Shown: positions 25,083-34,439, counted from the stretch's first letter. The stretch: DNA of 64,000 bases from Clostridiales bacterium (GCA_004557245.1 SFEL01000018.1:10216-74215); one strand, 5' to 3'. Notes: a model not told the origin generated them from the letters alone. Numbers and translations are program-made.

Positions 25083-26107
25083 CGGGCCAGCCCCAGCGCC
25101 CTGTCGCAAAGCTCCCCTATGGGCATGGCGATCACGGCAGCCTGTCCGATCTTTTTCAGGAACACGGCGTTGACGGTTTCGCCGTCCCCCTTCTTATCCA
25201 GCAGCATGGCGGCGCGGAAGGCATCTTTGTCTATATTCTCCATCTCTGTGGGCAGCCCGGCGGCGGAAAGGGCGGATATGAGCTGCTCCGCCGTGCCCGG
25301 CTCGGTCAGCCCCATGCTCTCGCCTATTTTTGCCATGGCTACCATGCCTATGGATACGCCGCAGCCGTGCAGCAGCTCAAAGCCGCTTGCCCGCTCCAGC
25401 GCGTGGCCTATGGTGTGGCCGAAGTTCAGCTCCCGGCGAATGCCGGTATCCTTGGGGTCAGCCTGAACGTAGCCCGCCTTTATCATGGCGGTGCGGTATA
25501 CGGTCCGGGTCAGGTCGTCCTCCCCTGCGTTAAGGTCGCCCGAGGATATGGCGCCGCACTTTATGACCTCCGCCATGCCGGAGGCGAGGTGCTCCCTGGG
25601 CAGTGTGGAAAGTAGGGCTGTATCTGTCACCACCAGTACGGGCTGGTAGAATGTGCCTATGAGGTTTTTGCCCCGGGGGTGGTCTATGGCCACCTTGCCC
25701 CCGATGGAGGAATCCGCCTGGGCCAGCAGCGTGGTGGGACAGTGTACGAGGGGCACGCCCCGCCTGTACGTGGCTGCGGCAAAGCCCGCCGCGTCCCCTA
25801 CGGTGCCGCCGCCAAAGGCTATCACCGCGTCTGAGCGGCCTATCAGGTTGTCCATAAGGCCGGAATATATGTCGAAAAGCCTGTCGCGGCTCTTTATCTC
25901 CTCGCCGGGGGGCAGTATTATGCTGCCGGCTCTGACCTTTGCCCGCTCCAGCGTGGCCATGATGGTATCGAGGTGCAGCTTTGCCACAGTCTCGTCCGTC
26001 ACCACCGCCGCCCTGCGGAAGCCGGTGAACAGGCCCTCTTCCTTTATCATGCCGGGACCTATCTGTATGCTGTACTCCCGGTTGTCTGCGTTTACGGAAA
26101 TTCTCAT
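25079..26107 (-). CDS. aroB: 3-dehydroquinate synthase
   Basis: This NAD- and metal-dependent enzyme cyclises DAHP to 3-dehydroquinate. The 342-residue protein has the nucleotide loop AFGGGTVGDAAGFAAATYRRG and PTTLLAQADSSIGGKVAIDHPRGKNLIG. The metal-ligand region is NFGHTIGHALE. It is the first gene of the aroB-aroA-aroC-aroK-bioY operon. The start follows TTGGAG and faces pepP across a 149-base divergent gap. Confidence 0.95.
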   Translation of the reverse strand: MRISVNADNREYSIQIGPGMIKEEGLFTGFRRAAVVTDETVAKLHLDTIMATLERAKVRAGSIILPPGEEIKSRDRLFDIYSGLMDNLIGRSDAVIAFGGGTVGDAAGFAAATYRRGVPLVHCPTTLLAQADSSIGGKVAIDHPRGKNLIGTFYQPVLVVTDTALLSTLPREHLASGMAEVIKCGAISSGDLNAGEDDLTRTVYRTAMIKAGYVQADPKDTGIRRELNFGHTIGHALERASGFELLHGCGVSIGMVAMAKIGESMGLTEPGTAEQLISALSAAGLPTEMENIDKDAFRAAMLLDKKGDGETVNAVFLKKIGQAAVIAMPIGELCDRALGLAR

Positions 26108-26256
26108 GTCAATTTACTCCAAGGGCATCTCATGCCATACTATTTCAGCACCTATAATAACACATATCCGTCCCAATATCATCATAGCGTCTGGAAAAAA
26201 ACCGTGGCGTAGTGTAAACTATATATGATAAAAAAAGCGACAGGAGGCTTAAATAT

Positions 26257-27999
26257 ATGCTGGAAAAACTCAGGAAGGCTATGAAGGCTGCCGATATAGA
26301 CATGCTGCTGATACCCTCGGCAGACCCCCACGGTTCGGAGTACCCGGAGGAATACTTCAAGGCACGCAAGCACTTTTCGGGCTTTACGGGCAGCGCCGGA
26401 ACTCTGCTCATATGGCAGGGGGGCGCCGGGCTCTGGACCGACGGACGGTATTTCATTCAGGCAGCGAGGCAGCTTGAGGGCAGCGGCATAGACCTGTTCA
26501 AGATGCGGGAGCCGGGCGTTCCCACGGTGGATGAGTTCATAGCGGAAAACATAAAGGGAGGCGTATTGGGCGCCGACCTCCGCACCATATCCGCCCACGA
26601 GGGCATGGAGCTCAAAAACAGCGGCGTCACCCTCAAAGACTGCCCAAAGATAATAGACGATAACTGGGAGGGAAGGCCCGCCCTTTCGGCAGAGCCCGCA
26701 TATGTGCTGCCTGCAGAGCTTGCGGGGGTTTCCTCATCGGATAAGCTTGGGGCTGTCCGCGCCGAGATGGCAAAGTGCGATGCCAATGCATGCATTTTTA
26801 CGGATCTTGCGGATATAGCGTGGCTGTTCAATATACGTGGCAACGACGTGCTGTATCTTCCCGTGGCCCTGTCCTACGCCATAGTTGAAAAGCAGAAGGC
26901 ATATGTATTCATGGATGCTGCCAAGGCGGCCCCCATAGCGGCGCACCTCAAGGCTCTGGATACAGAGATACTGCCATATGACGCCATATATGAGTTCATA
27001 GACCGCTACGGCGAGAAGGACGCCGTAATGTGCGCACTGTCCGTATTGAACTACAAGCTGTATCAGAGCATAGCGCGATGCAGGGTGGTGGATATGGATC
27101 CGGTGCAGCTGCTGAAGGCCGTAAAGAATCCTGTGGAGCTTGAGAACTTCCGCAAGACCCACATAAAGGACGGCGTGGCCGTTACCCGCTTCATGCACTG
27201 GGCAAAGACCCACGCAAAAGAGGGATATACCGAAATGCAGGCCGCAGATGTGCTTGAGGGCTTCCGCAAAGAGCAGGAAGGGTATATGTACCCCAGCTTT
27301 GAGACTATCGCGGGCTACGGCCCCCACGGAGCCATAGTACACTATTCTGCTACCCCTGAGACGGATATACCCGTAAAGCCGGAGGGGCTGCTGCTGGTGG
27401 ATTCCGGCGGGCAGTACATGGGCGGCACCACCGACATAACCCGCACCATAGCCCTCGGACCTGTCACAAAAGAGGAAAAGCAGGCCTTTACCATAGTTCT
27501 GGAAAGCATGCTTGCGCTGCTCACCTTCAGGTTCCCAAAGGGCTGCGCGGGCTTTAACCTGGACGCCATAGCCCGGGCTCCCTTCTGGAGCAGGGGCATG
27601 GACTACAACCACGGCACAGGTCACGGCGTAGGCTATATGCTTTCGGTACACGAAGGCCCCAACGGCATACGCTGGCAGCGCCGGGTAAAGTCCGAGGATG
27701 CGGAGTTCTTTCCGGGCATGATAACCTCGGACGAACCGGGCATATATATCGAGGGCGGGTACGGCGTTCGCCACGAGAACCTGATGGAGTGCGTGGAGGC
27801 TGAGCCCGGCTCAAGGTATCTGGAGTTCCGGCCCATAACCTTCGCGCCCATAGACCTTGACGCCATAGATGAGGATACCCTGACCGAGACTGCGAGACTG
27901 CAGCTCAATGCCTACCATAAGGAGGTATACGCCAAGCTTGCCCCCCATATGGGTGAGGAAGAGCTGGTATGGCTGAAGGAATATACGAGGGAGATATAG
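26257..27999 (+). CDS. pepP: Aminopeptidase P family metallopeptidase
   Basis: This enzyme removes an N-terminal residue ahead of proline, using two metal ions in a pita-bread fold. At 580 residues it belongs to the long form, with two creatinase-like N-terminal domains and a C-terminal catalytic domain. Metal ligands are visible in LLVDSGGQYMGGTTDITRT (two Asp), GTGHGVGYMLSVHEGP (His) and ITSDEPGIYIEGGYGVRHEN (Glu). AGGAGG precedes the start. A small Nif11-like gene follows after one base, so the two are translationally linked. Confidence 0.93.
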   Translation: MLEKLRKAMKAADIDMLLIPSADPHGSEYPEEYFKARKHFSGFTGSAGTLLIWQGGAGLWTDGRYFIQAARQLEGSGIDLFKMREPGVPTVDEFIAENIKGGVLGADLRTISAHEGMELKNSGVTLKDCPKIIDDNWEGRPALSAEPAYVLPAELAGVSSSDKLGAVRAEMAKCDANACIFTDLADIAWLFNIRGNDVLYLPVALSYAIVEKQKAYVFMDAAKAAPIAAHLKALDTEILPYDAIYEFIDRYGEKDAVMCALSVLNYKLYQSIARCRVVDMDPVQLLKAVKNPVELENFRKTHIKDGVAVTRFMHWAKTHAKEGYTEMQAADVLEGFRKEQEGYMYPSFETIAGYGPHGAIVHYSATPETDIPVKPEGLLLVDSGGQYMGGTTDITRTIALGPVTKEEKQAFTIVLESMLALLTFRFPKGCAGFNLDAIARAPFWSRGMDYNHGTGHGVGYMLSVHEGPNGIRWQRRVKSEDAEFFPGMITSDEPGIYIEGGYGVRHENLMECVEAEPGSRYLEFRPITFAPIDLDAIDEDTLTETARLQLNAYHKEVYAKLAPHMGEEELVWLKEYTREI

Positions 28000-28000
28000 T

Positions 28001-28273
28001 ATGAACCAAAAGATGCGCGACCTTCTTCAGGCGGCCCGCCACGACGAAAAGCTTAAAGCGGCGCTGCAGGCCTCCCGGGAGGACAAGGAGCCTTACCTGG
28101 CCTTCTGCGAAATAGCCACTGCGGCGGGGTTCGATATGACGGTAGAGGAGCTTATGGGCTATGGGCAGGAGTATTCGGACAACATGCTGAAATCCTGCAA
28201 CGGAGGCGCCACGTACCCCTTTGAATACCTTGACGACATGTACGAGATGTTCTTCGGGGCGCTGATGGGGTAA
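28001..28273 (+). CDS. Nif11-like small protein
   Basis: This 90-residue protein resembles the Nif11 domain: a short helical N-terminus (LLQAARHDEKLKAALQASRE) followed by AFCEIATAAGFDMTVEELMGY. Such domains occur as leader regions of some peptide natural products and also in free-standing proteins of unknown role. A GG pair precedes a 21-residue acidic, aromatic tail. The tail has no Cys and only one Thr, so it is a poor substrate for lanthipeptide-type modification. No maturation enzyme is nearby. It starts one base after pepP and ends four bases before the next gene. Confidence 0.55.
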   Translation: MNQKMRDLLQAARHDEKLKAALQASREDKEPYLAFCEIATAAGFDMTVEELMGYGQEYSDNMLKSCNGGATYPFEYLDDMYEMFFGALMG

Positions 28274-28276
28274 AGG

Positions 28277-28975
28277 ATGCAGGATAAAAAGCTATTCCAT
28301 AGGTGGGGCGAATTCGCATTCGTGCTGGGCACCTTCTTCATAGCCTTAGGAGTTTCGCTTATGGAAAAGGGCGGCCTCGGCATGTCAATGGTAACGTCAC
28401 AGTCCTACATAATATCCCTTGCCGTGCCCTTTTTCACATTCGGCATGGCGGACTACCTGCTTCAAGGGGCGCTGCTCATAGGGTACTATATAATAGTGCG
28501 CAGGTTCGACTGGAAGAACATACTGTCCTTCTTCTCCGCCTTTATCTTCGGCGTGGTGCTGGACGGCATAATGTGGGTGATGCGGGACCTTCAGGCGGCA
28601 ACCCTTGTACAGCGCATACTCTTCTTCGCAATGGGGATGCTTATCAACTCGCTGGGCGTGGCCTTCTTTTTCCAGACCTACCTGCCATTGCAGGTGTATG
28701 AGCTGTTCGTAACGGGCATCGTGGAGCGGTTCGGCTGGAGGCTCCACAGGGTAAAGACCTGCTTCGACATGTGCTGCTGCCTGTCCTCCGTAATACTTTC
28801 CCTGGTATTCTTCGGGAAGCTCAGGGCAATAGGTGTGGGGACGGTGGTGTGCGCGCTGTTTTCCGGTACTCTTATAGGCCTTTATACAAAGGTAATGCAC
28901 AGATACATAGACTTCTCCCCCTCCTTCCCGAAGCTTTACGCCTTCTTCAGGAAGGACGCGGGAAAACAGGCATAG
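28277..28975 (+). CDS. YczE/YitT-like integral membrane protein
   Basis: This 232-residue protein has about five to six hydrophobic segments (for example EFAFVLGTFFIALGVSLM and IGYYIIVRRFDWKNILSFFSAFIFG). The N-terminal GVSLMEKGGLGMSMVTS pattern resembles YczE/YitT-type membrane proteins, whose function is largely unknown. It is the third gene in the tight run pepP, Nif11-like, membrane protein. The C-terminus is basic and cytoplasmic by prediction. Confidence 0.65.
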   Translation: MQDKKLFHRWGEFAFVLGTFFIALGVSLMEKGGLGMSMVTSQSYIISLAVPFFTFGMADYLLQGALLIGYYIIVRRFDWKNILSFFSAFIFGVVLDGIMWVMRDLQAATLVQRILFFAMGMLINSLGVAFFFQTYLPLQVYELFVTGIVERFGWRLHRVKTCFDMCCCLSSVILSLVFFGKLRAIGVGTVVCALFSGTLIGLYTKVMHRYIDFSPSFPKLYAFFRKDAGKQA

Positions 28976-29009
28976 CAAATATACACATAAAATTTGGAGG
29001 AATAAACAA

Positions 29010-31487
29010 ATGCAAAGAAAACCCGGAAGCGGAGGACGGCAGAAGCGCGTATCCGGCGGCGGCAGCGTATTCAAGCGGGGCAGCGGCCTCGGCACAGGGC
29101 CTGTAGGCTCGGGCGGCGGCTTCGGGGGCAGCTCCGGCAGCTCTGGGGACAGAGACGCCAACAGGGGCGGCGGCAGCATGGGCCTTATCGCCCTGCTCAT
29201 AGCATATCTCTTAGGCCGGGGAGGCAGCGGCGGAAACGGCAAGCGCAAGGGCGGCTGCCTCAGCCGCATAATACTGCTCTTAGTAATACTTGCAGTGGGC
29301 TATATGGTAGTGCAGTGCGTTGCGGGCGGCATGAGCGGCATAGGCGGCGACTACGGCTACGGCGACAACGGCATACAGCTGGTGGAGGCGGAGCCTACCC
29401 CCACCCCAAAGCCGCAGCTGGCCCAGACCCAGGCGGTGGCGGCGGACACCTCCGTATCCAACCTTGCCCGGGAAAAGCGCACTAAGATACGGGGCGGCGG
29501 CGAGGACGTGTATACCATAATGGTATACATGTGCGGAACCGACCTTGAGAGCAACTACGGTATGGCCACATCGGACATAAACGAGATGCTGCATGCCGAC
29601 CTTTCGGATAAGGTCAACATAATCGTGGAGACCGGCGGCGCGGATAAGTGGCAGAACACCGTAATAAGCAGCAAGGTAAACCAGATATATCAGATAAAGA
29701 ACGACGGCATACTGCGCCTCGAGGCCGACTTTGGCAAAAAGGCCATGACCAAGGCCTCCACCCTGACTGAGTTCATACAGTACTGCGAGGCTAACTTCCC
29801 CGCAGACCGCTATGCGCTGATAATGTGGGATCACGGCGGAGGGTCCAATACCGGCTACGGCTACGACCAGAAATTCCCCAACAGCTCCATGACGCTGGAC
29901 GTGTTCAACAAGGCATTGGAGGACGCGGGCTGTACATTCGACTTCATAGGCTTTGACGCCTGCCTCATGGCCACCCTCGAGACTGCCATGGTGGCCGAGC
30001 AGTATTCGGATTACTTCATCGCCAGCGAGGAAACTGAGCCGGGCTGCGGCTGGTACTATACCAACTGGCTCACCCAGCTTAGCAGGAACACCTCCATGGA
30101 TACCGTATCCATAGGCAAAACAATAATAGACGACTACACGGCGGCATGCCGCCAGCAGTCCACCTCAAACCAGACCACGCTGTCCCTGGTGGATCTGGCG
30201 GAGCTTTCCGGAACCGTGCCCGAGGCCTTCAATAAGTTCGCCTCCTCCACCATAGAGCTGATAGACTCCGACAGCTATTCCGTCGTATCCAACGCCAGAA
30301 GCAGGGCAAAGGAGTTCTCCTCCGGCATAAACCAGATAGACCTCATAAACTTTGCCGATAATATGGGTACCCCCGAAGCAAAGGCTCTTGCCGAGGCCCT
30401 CCGCGGCTGCATAAAGTACAACAGGGTATCCAAGTCCCTTGCCAATGCCAACGGCATTTCCATCTACTTCCCCTACCGGAAGCTTTCCTCCATGAACAGC
30501 ATGGTGGATATATACGACGAGATAGGCATGGACGGCGCCTATACCGCCTGCATAAGGAGCTTTGCCTCCGTTGCGGCGGGCGGCCAGCTCACCTCCAGCT
30601 CCTCAGGCTCCCCCCTCACCTCCCTGTTCGGGGATATGAGCGGCAGCGGCAACAGCGCCGATATGCTTTCCGAGCTGCTCTCCGCGGCGCTTTCCGGCAG
30701 CGGCAGCTACTCCTCCGGCAGCAGCTACTCTTCCGGCGGCTCCAGCTATTCCGACCTGTTCGATATGTTCGCAGGGATGCGCTCCACAAAGAATAAGCAG
30801 GCAGGCTGGTTGGATAAGGACGTGATGACCGCGTCGGAAGAGTTCTATGCACAGCACAGTCTGGACGCGTCCCACCTCACAGCTACCCTCAAGGACGGCA
30901 AAAATGTGCTGAAGCTCACCGATGCCGAGTGGGATCTGGTGCAGGATACGGCGCTCAACGTATTCATAGACGACGGAGAGGGCTACATAGACCTTGGCAT
31001 AGACAACACCTACGAGTTCGACGACGACCTTGACCTGATACTGGACTACGACAAGACCTGGATCGCCCTCAACGGCCAGGTAGTGCATTATGAGCTGATG
31101 TCCAACGACGTGGACGGCGACGCCTACGTCATAACCGGACGGGTGCCGGCCCTGCTCAACGGGGAGCGGGTAGACCTTATACTGGTCTTTACCGATGAGG
31201 ATCCTTACGGCACGGTGGCCGGAGCCCGCATAGTATACGGTGAGGAGACGGATACCGTAATGAAGGGCCTTATAGACATAAAGCCCGGCGACACGCTGGA
31301 CTTCCTCTGCGACTACTATAGCTACGACGGGGAGTATCTGGACAGCTATATGCTGGGCAACCGGATGACCGTTGAAGGGGAGCTCACCATAACCAACGTG
31401 AGCATAGCGGAGGAGAAGGCCCTTTCCACCTTCCGGCTCACGGATATATACGGCGCGGAATACTGGACAGAAGCCCTTGAAAACTGA
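29010..31487 (+). CDS. Membrane-anchored C11 (clostripain-family) cysteine peptidase
   Basis: This 825-residue protein is predicted to be a surface protease. A Gly/Ser/Arg-rich cytoplasmic start (about 1-85) leads to one membrane segment (IILLLVILAVGYMVVQCVAGG). The peptidase domain begins at VYTIMVYMCGTDLES. The catalytic His is in WDHGGG (His275) and the Cys in FDACLM (Cys318). A Ser/Gly-rich stretch (about 530-590) links to a C-terminal beta-rich domain. GGAGG precedes the start. C11 enzymes usually cut after Arg or Lys and self-process; the substrate here is unknown. A terminator follows. Confidence 0.9.
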   Translation: MQRKPGSGGRQKRVSGGGSVFKRGSGLGTGPVGSGGGFGGSSGSSGDRDANRGGGSMGLIALLIAYLLGRGGSGGNGKRKGGCLSRIILLLVILAVGYMVVQCVAGGMSGIGGDYGYGDNGIQLVEAEPTPTPKPQLAQTQAVAADTSVSNLAREKRTKIRGGGEDVYTIMVYMCGTDLESNYGMATSDINEMLHADLSDKVNIIVETGGADKWQNTVISSKVNQIYQIKNDGILRLEADFGKKAMTKASTLTEFIQYCEANFPADRYALIMWDHGGGSNTGYGYDQKFPNSSMTLDVFNKALEDAGCTFDFIGFDACLMATLETAMVAEQYSDYFIASEETEPGCGWYYTNWLTQLSRNTSMDTVSIGKTIIDDYTAACRQQSTSNQTTLSLVDLAELSGTVPEAFNKFASSTIELIDSDSYSVVSNARSRAKEFSSGINQIDLINFADNMGTPEAKALAEALRGCIKYNRVSKSLANANGISIYFPYRKLSSMNSMVDIYDEIGMDGAYTACIRSFASVAAGGQLTSSSSGSPLTSLFGDMSGSGNSADMLSELLSAALSGSGSYSSGSSYSSGGSSYSDLFDMFAGMRSTKNKQAGWLDKDVMTASEEFYAQHSLDASHLTATLKDGKNVLKLTDAEWDLVQDTALNVFIDDGEGYIDLGIDNTYEFDDDLDLILDYDKTWIALNGQVVHYELMSNDVDGDAYVITGRVPALLNGERVDLILVFTDEDPYGTVAGARIVYGEETDTVMKGLIDIKPGDTLDFLCDYYSYDGEYLDSYMLGNRMTVEGELTITNVSIAEEKALSTFRLTDIYGAEYWTEALEN

Positions 31488-31498
31488 AGCACCATAAC

Positions 31499-31526
31499 AA
31501 AAAGGAACGGCACGCCGTTCCTTTTT
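31499..31526. terminator. Terminator after the C11 peptidase gene
   Basis: The arms AAAAAGGAACGG and CCGTTCCTTTTT pair around a short CACG loop just past the stop codon. The same AAAGGAACGG/CCGTTCCTTT stem recurs at 39613-39637 and 60155-60180. Confidence 0.9.
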
Positions 31527-31562
31527 AATTATCGCTTTTGTCGGGCTTTTCTTTTCCCTTTG

Positions 31563-31607
31563 CTTCTTTCCGCTTTTCTTTTCGCCCGAAAAGAAAAGGG
31601 AAAGAAG
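31563..31607. repeat. Polypyrimidine/polypurine palindrome, copy 1
   Basis: A 20-base-pair stem has one all-pyrimidine arm (CTTCTTTCC, bulged G, CTTTTCTTTTC) and one all-purine arm. It closes on a CGCC-type loop. Another CTTTTCTTTTC occurs just upstream at about 31547. It lies between convergent genes next to the terminator at 31499. Related palindromes are at 48746, 60081 and 60222. Confidence 0.75.
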
Positions 31608-31632
31608 ACAGCCTCCCGTTATATGCCTTGAT

Positions 31633-33381
31633 TTACGCCATTTCCTTGGCGGCCTCTTCCTCCTCCAGCACTCTGTAGGCTACCTTGCCCACAAGCGTCT
31701 TGGGAAGCTCGGGACGGAATTCCAGATCACGGGGCATTGCGTACTTGGCCACGTACTTGGTACAGTGCTCCAGTATGCTCTTTTTCAGCTCCTCGCTGCC
31801 CTCATAGCCCGGCTTGAGCATTACGAAGGCCTTTACCCGCTGGACCCTTATGGGATCCTTTACGCCTATGACGCAGGCAAGGTGTACCGCCTCATGGGCT
31901 TCCAGCACGTTTTCTATCTGGGAGGGGTATACGTTATAGCCGTTGGTGATTATCATGCGCTTGATGCGTTGACGGAAGTATATGAAGCCTTCCTCGTCCA
32001 TTTTGCCCAGGTCGCCGGTATGTACCCATATGAGGCCGTCGCCGTGGTCCTTCATGGTGTCTGCGGTCTCCTTGGGGTGGTTCACGTAGCACAGCATCAC
32101 CGTGGGGCCGGCAAGACATATCTCGCCCTCCTCGCCGTATGGAACCTCCTGGGTGGTGCCGGGCTTTACTATCTTATAGTAGGTATCCGGGAAGGGCAGG
32201 CCAATGCTGCCCTCCTTTGCCTTGTGCATGGGGGTAAGGCAGCTGGCGGTGACGCACTCGGTGGTTCCGTAGCCCTCGCGGACTTTGATAGTTGCGCCGT
32301 GGGATTCAAGAAACGCGTCAAAGCGCTTCTTCAGCTCCACTGAGAGGGAGTCGCCACCTGAGAATACGCCCTTCAGGCAGGAAAGCTCCAGAGCGTCCGC
32401 CTCGGGCACGCGCAGCAGCGCCTCAAACAGCGAGGGCACGCCTGCGATCAGGTTGGGGCGGTGCTTTTTTAAGAGCTGCGCGTAGCTCTTGGGGGTGAAA
32501 CGGGGTATCAGTATGCAGTGGCCGCCATTGGCCAGCATGGAGTGAATGCTTACGCCAAGGCCGAAGCCGTGGAACATGGGCATTATGGCCAGCATCCTGT
32601 CGCCGGGGCGGAAGAAGCTGTTGGTGGCGACTATCTGGGCCGCCAGAGCGTTGAAGTTGAGGTTTGAAAGACTTATACCCTTCATAGTGCCGGTGGTGCC
32701 GCCGCTGTAGAGTATTGCGGCGGGAGAGGTGGCATCCCTGTGGCAGCGGTAATCGGTGACGCTTTCGCCCTGCTTGAGGAAGTCCTTCCACCATATGAAG
32801 TCATCACCCTCGGGCTTCTTTATCTTACGGCCCTCTGTGAGCTTGTAGCCCAGCTTCATTATGGGGGAAAGGGCGTCCGCTACGGAGGTTATGATTAGAT
32901 GGGGAAGCTCAACCTCGCGGCGCACCTCAACAAACTTATCATAGAACTGATCCAGCGTTATGGCCGCTACGCTTTCGGAGTCTTTCAGGCAGAAGGCTAT
33001 CTCCTTTACGGCGGAAAGGGGGTGTACCATGTTGGCTATTGCGCCCACCATGTTTACCGCATAGAATATGGTGACTGTCTGGGGGGCGTTGGGCATGCAA
33101 ATGGTGATCTTGTCCCCTTCCTTTATCCCCATTGCCTTCAGTGCCTTTGCGCAGGCGTGTATGTCCTCTATGGCCTTCTTATAGGTGGTAGACTTGCCCA
33201 TGAAGTCGTAAGCGATATAGTCCGGGTACTTTTCCGCCATACGTTCGAAGGCTTCCTCCAGCGTGCCCATGAAGTAATCCAGGTGTGCGGGGCACTCGGG
33301 GTCATAGCTTTTAAGCCAGGGAGCCTCGGCGGTGACGCGGCTTTCATCGATGTAGCTGTGTGCGTATGCTGTATCGCTCAT
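31633..33381 (-). CDS. AMP-binding acyl-CoA synthetase (FadD-like)
   Basis: This 582-residue adenylate-forming enzyme should activate a carboxylic acid, probably a fatty acid, to its acyl-CoA through an acyl-AMP. The P-loop-like motif is LYSGGTTGTMKGISLSN. The conserved YGTTEC segment and the hinge region GDLGKMDEEGFIYFRQRIKRMIITNGYNVYP follow, and the catalytic Lys lies in PKTLVGKVAYR. The ATG at 33381 is two bases after the stop of the acyltransferase-fold gene, so the two are coupled; an ATG seven codons upstream lacks a ribosome-binding site. The natural acid is unknown. Confidence 0.88.
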   Translation of the reverse strand: MSDTAYAHSYIDESRVTAEAPWLKSYDPECPAHLDYFMGTLEEAFERMAEKYPDYIAYDFMGKSTTYKKAIEDIHACAKALKAMGIKEGDKITICMPNAPQTVTIFYAVNMVGAIANMVHPLSAVKEIAFCLKDSESVAAITLDQFYDKFVEVRREVELPHLIITSVADALSPIMKLGYKLTEGRKIKKPEGDDFIWWKDFLKQGESVTDYRCHRDATSPAAILYSGGTTGTMKGISLSNLNFNALAAQIVATNSFFRPGDRMLAIMPMFHGFGLGVSIHSMLANGGHCILIPRFTPKSYAQLLKKHRPNLIAGVPSLFEALLRVPEADALELSCLKGVFSGGDSLSVELKKRFDAFLESHGATIKVREGYGTTECVTASCLTPMHKAKEGSIGLPFPDTYYKIVKPGTTQEVPYGEEGEICLAGPTVMLCYVNHPKETADTMKDHGDGLIWVHTGDLGKMDEEGFIYFRQRIKRMIITNGYNVYPSQIENVLEAHEAVHLACVIGVKDPIRVQRVKAFVMLKPGYEGSEELKKSILEHCTKYVAKYAMPRDLEFRPELPKTLVGKVAYRVLEEEEAAKEMA

Positions 33382-33382
33382 A

Positions 33383-34255
33383 TTAAAACTCAACTTCCTC
33401 ATTAGATTTCTGATCCAAAAGCTCCGGGTGAGTAAGCAGGTGCTTGAGGAGCTTTATTGTCTTTGAGTAATAGTAGCCGTCGGCGATACGCTCGTCCAGC
33501 GTAACCCCAAGGTCAATTACTTCCCGCATCTCCACGGAGCCGTCCTCCTGATAGAAGGGAGCCATGTGCTTTTCGCCTATTACCACGAATATGGAGTTGG
33601 TGCCCCAGTTTGTCAGGTGATGGTACCCGGCGTGGAGACCTATGCTGCCAAGGTTGGTTATGAATACCGAGGCCTGATTGGGGTCTTCCTTTATGAGAAA
33701 ATCCGGCACCTTACCCCTCCGGTCCAGGAAGAACAGCAGCTTCATGACGATGCGCATCATAAAGGAAGGCATGCGGAGCAGCATTCCCATTTTGTCCGTG
33801 GAGTTGTCCTCTGCTGAGCTCTTGCGGAAGGATGTGACTCTCTCCTTTATGCTCTGGTGAATGGTGTCAATGTTGTCATCGTCCCCGAAAGCCTTGTAGA
33901 ATATGGATTCCGAGGACTCGTCTGCGAACTGGCGCTTTACCATGAAGGCGGCTGTGATCCATCTCCGCTGGTATATCCTGTTGCCTGAGATGAAGCGGTT
34001 CATCTTTGGCCTGAGGGTTATGGTGCGTACCAGCGCTGCAACTATGGCGTGGAGGTAGGTATATTTGAACTCCGGGTCGCCCTCTGTCTTTTTCTTAAGG
34101 TATTCGTTAAGGGCGGTTATGTCTATCTGCTCCTGAATAAAGGCCTCGTTGTCCGCCCTGTTGGGGTAGAGGTACGGCATGAAGCCGTGCAGGGGGTCAA
34201 GGTCTTTGAGCCATACGCCGTCCTTGCGGTCGCCCCTTTTTATCCTTTCAGCCAT
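33383..34255 (-). CDS. E2/chloramphenicol-acetyltransferase-fold protein lacking the catalytic His
   Basis: This 290-residue protein resembles the catalytic domain of 2-oxo acid dehydrogenase E2 subunits: FKYTYLHAIVAALVRTITLRP, SVFITNLGSIGLHAGYHH and a C-terminal LDERIADGYYYSK block. It has no lipoyl domain. In true E2 enzymes the last block reads DHRxxDG, with His as catalytic base; here Glu replaces the His (Glu255). It precedes the AMP-ligase gene by two bases, so it may act on, or bind, the acyl-CoA made by that enzyme. A paralogue with the same change is at 62782-63660. Confidence 0.78.
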   Translation of the reverse strand: MAERIKRGDRKDGVWLKDLDPLHGFMPYLYPNRADNEAFIQEQIDITALNEYLKKKTEGDPEFKYTYLHAIVAALVRTITLRPKMNRFISGNRIYQRRWITAAFMVKRQFADESSESIFYKAFGDDDNIDTIHQSIKERVTSFRKSSAEDNSTDKMGMLLRMPSFMMRIVMKLLFFLDRRGKVPDFLIKEDPNQASVFITNLGSIGLHAGYHHLTNWGTNSIFVVIGEKHMAPFYQEDGSVEMREVIDLGVTLDERIADGYYYSKTIKLLKHLLTHPELLDQKSNEEVEF

Positions 34256-34426
34256 CTCAATTATTCCTCCCGTAAAGTAGAAGCATTAATTCGGTATAAA
34301 TTTACCTATGGATTATATCATACAAATTTGTGAAATAATAGCGGCTAAGGCAGAAAAATTAAAATATTTTAATGTTTTGTCGAAATCACTTAGCGGCATA
34401 TATGGCTTTTCGGCACTTGCCCGCAT

Positions 34427-34439
34427 TTACATTATGTAA
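34427..34439. promoter_or_regulatory. Near-palindromic site upstream of the zinc-ribbon/TPM pair
   Basis: TTACAT and ATGTAA flank a single T in the AT-rich 220-base divergent gap, about 37 bases before the plus-strand start. It could be an operator or part of the promoter. The rest of 34256-34475 is AT-rich promoter-like sequence with no gene seen. Confidence 0.3.

Noticed and set aside
28001..28975. A complete RiPP biosynthetic cluster around the Nif11-like gene
   Set aside because: No lanthipeptide synthetase, radical SAM enzyme, YcaO protein or peptidase-containing ABC transporter is nearby; the neighbours are aminopeptidase P and a general membrane protein.
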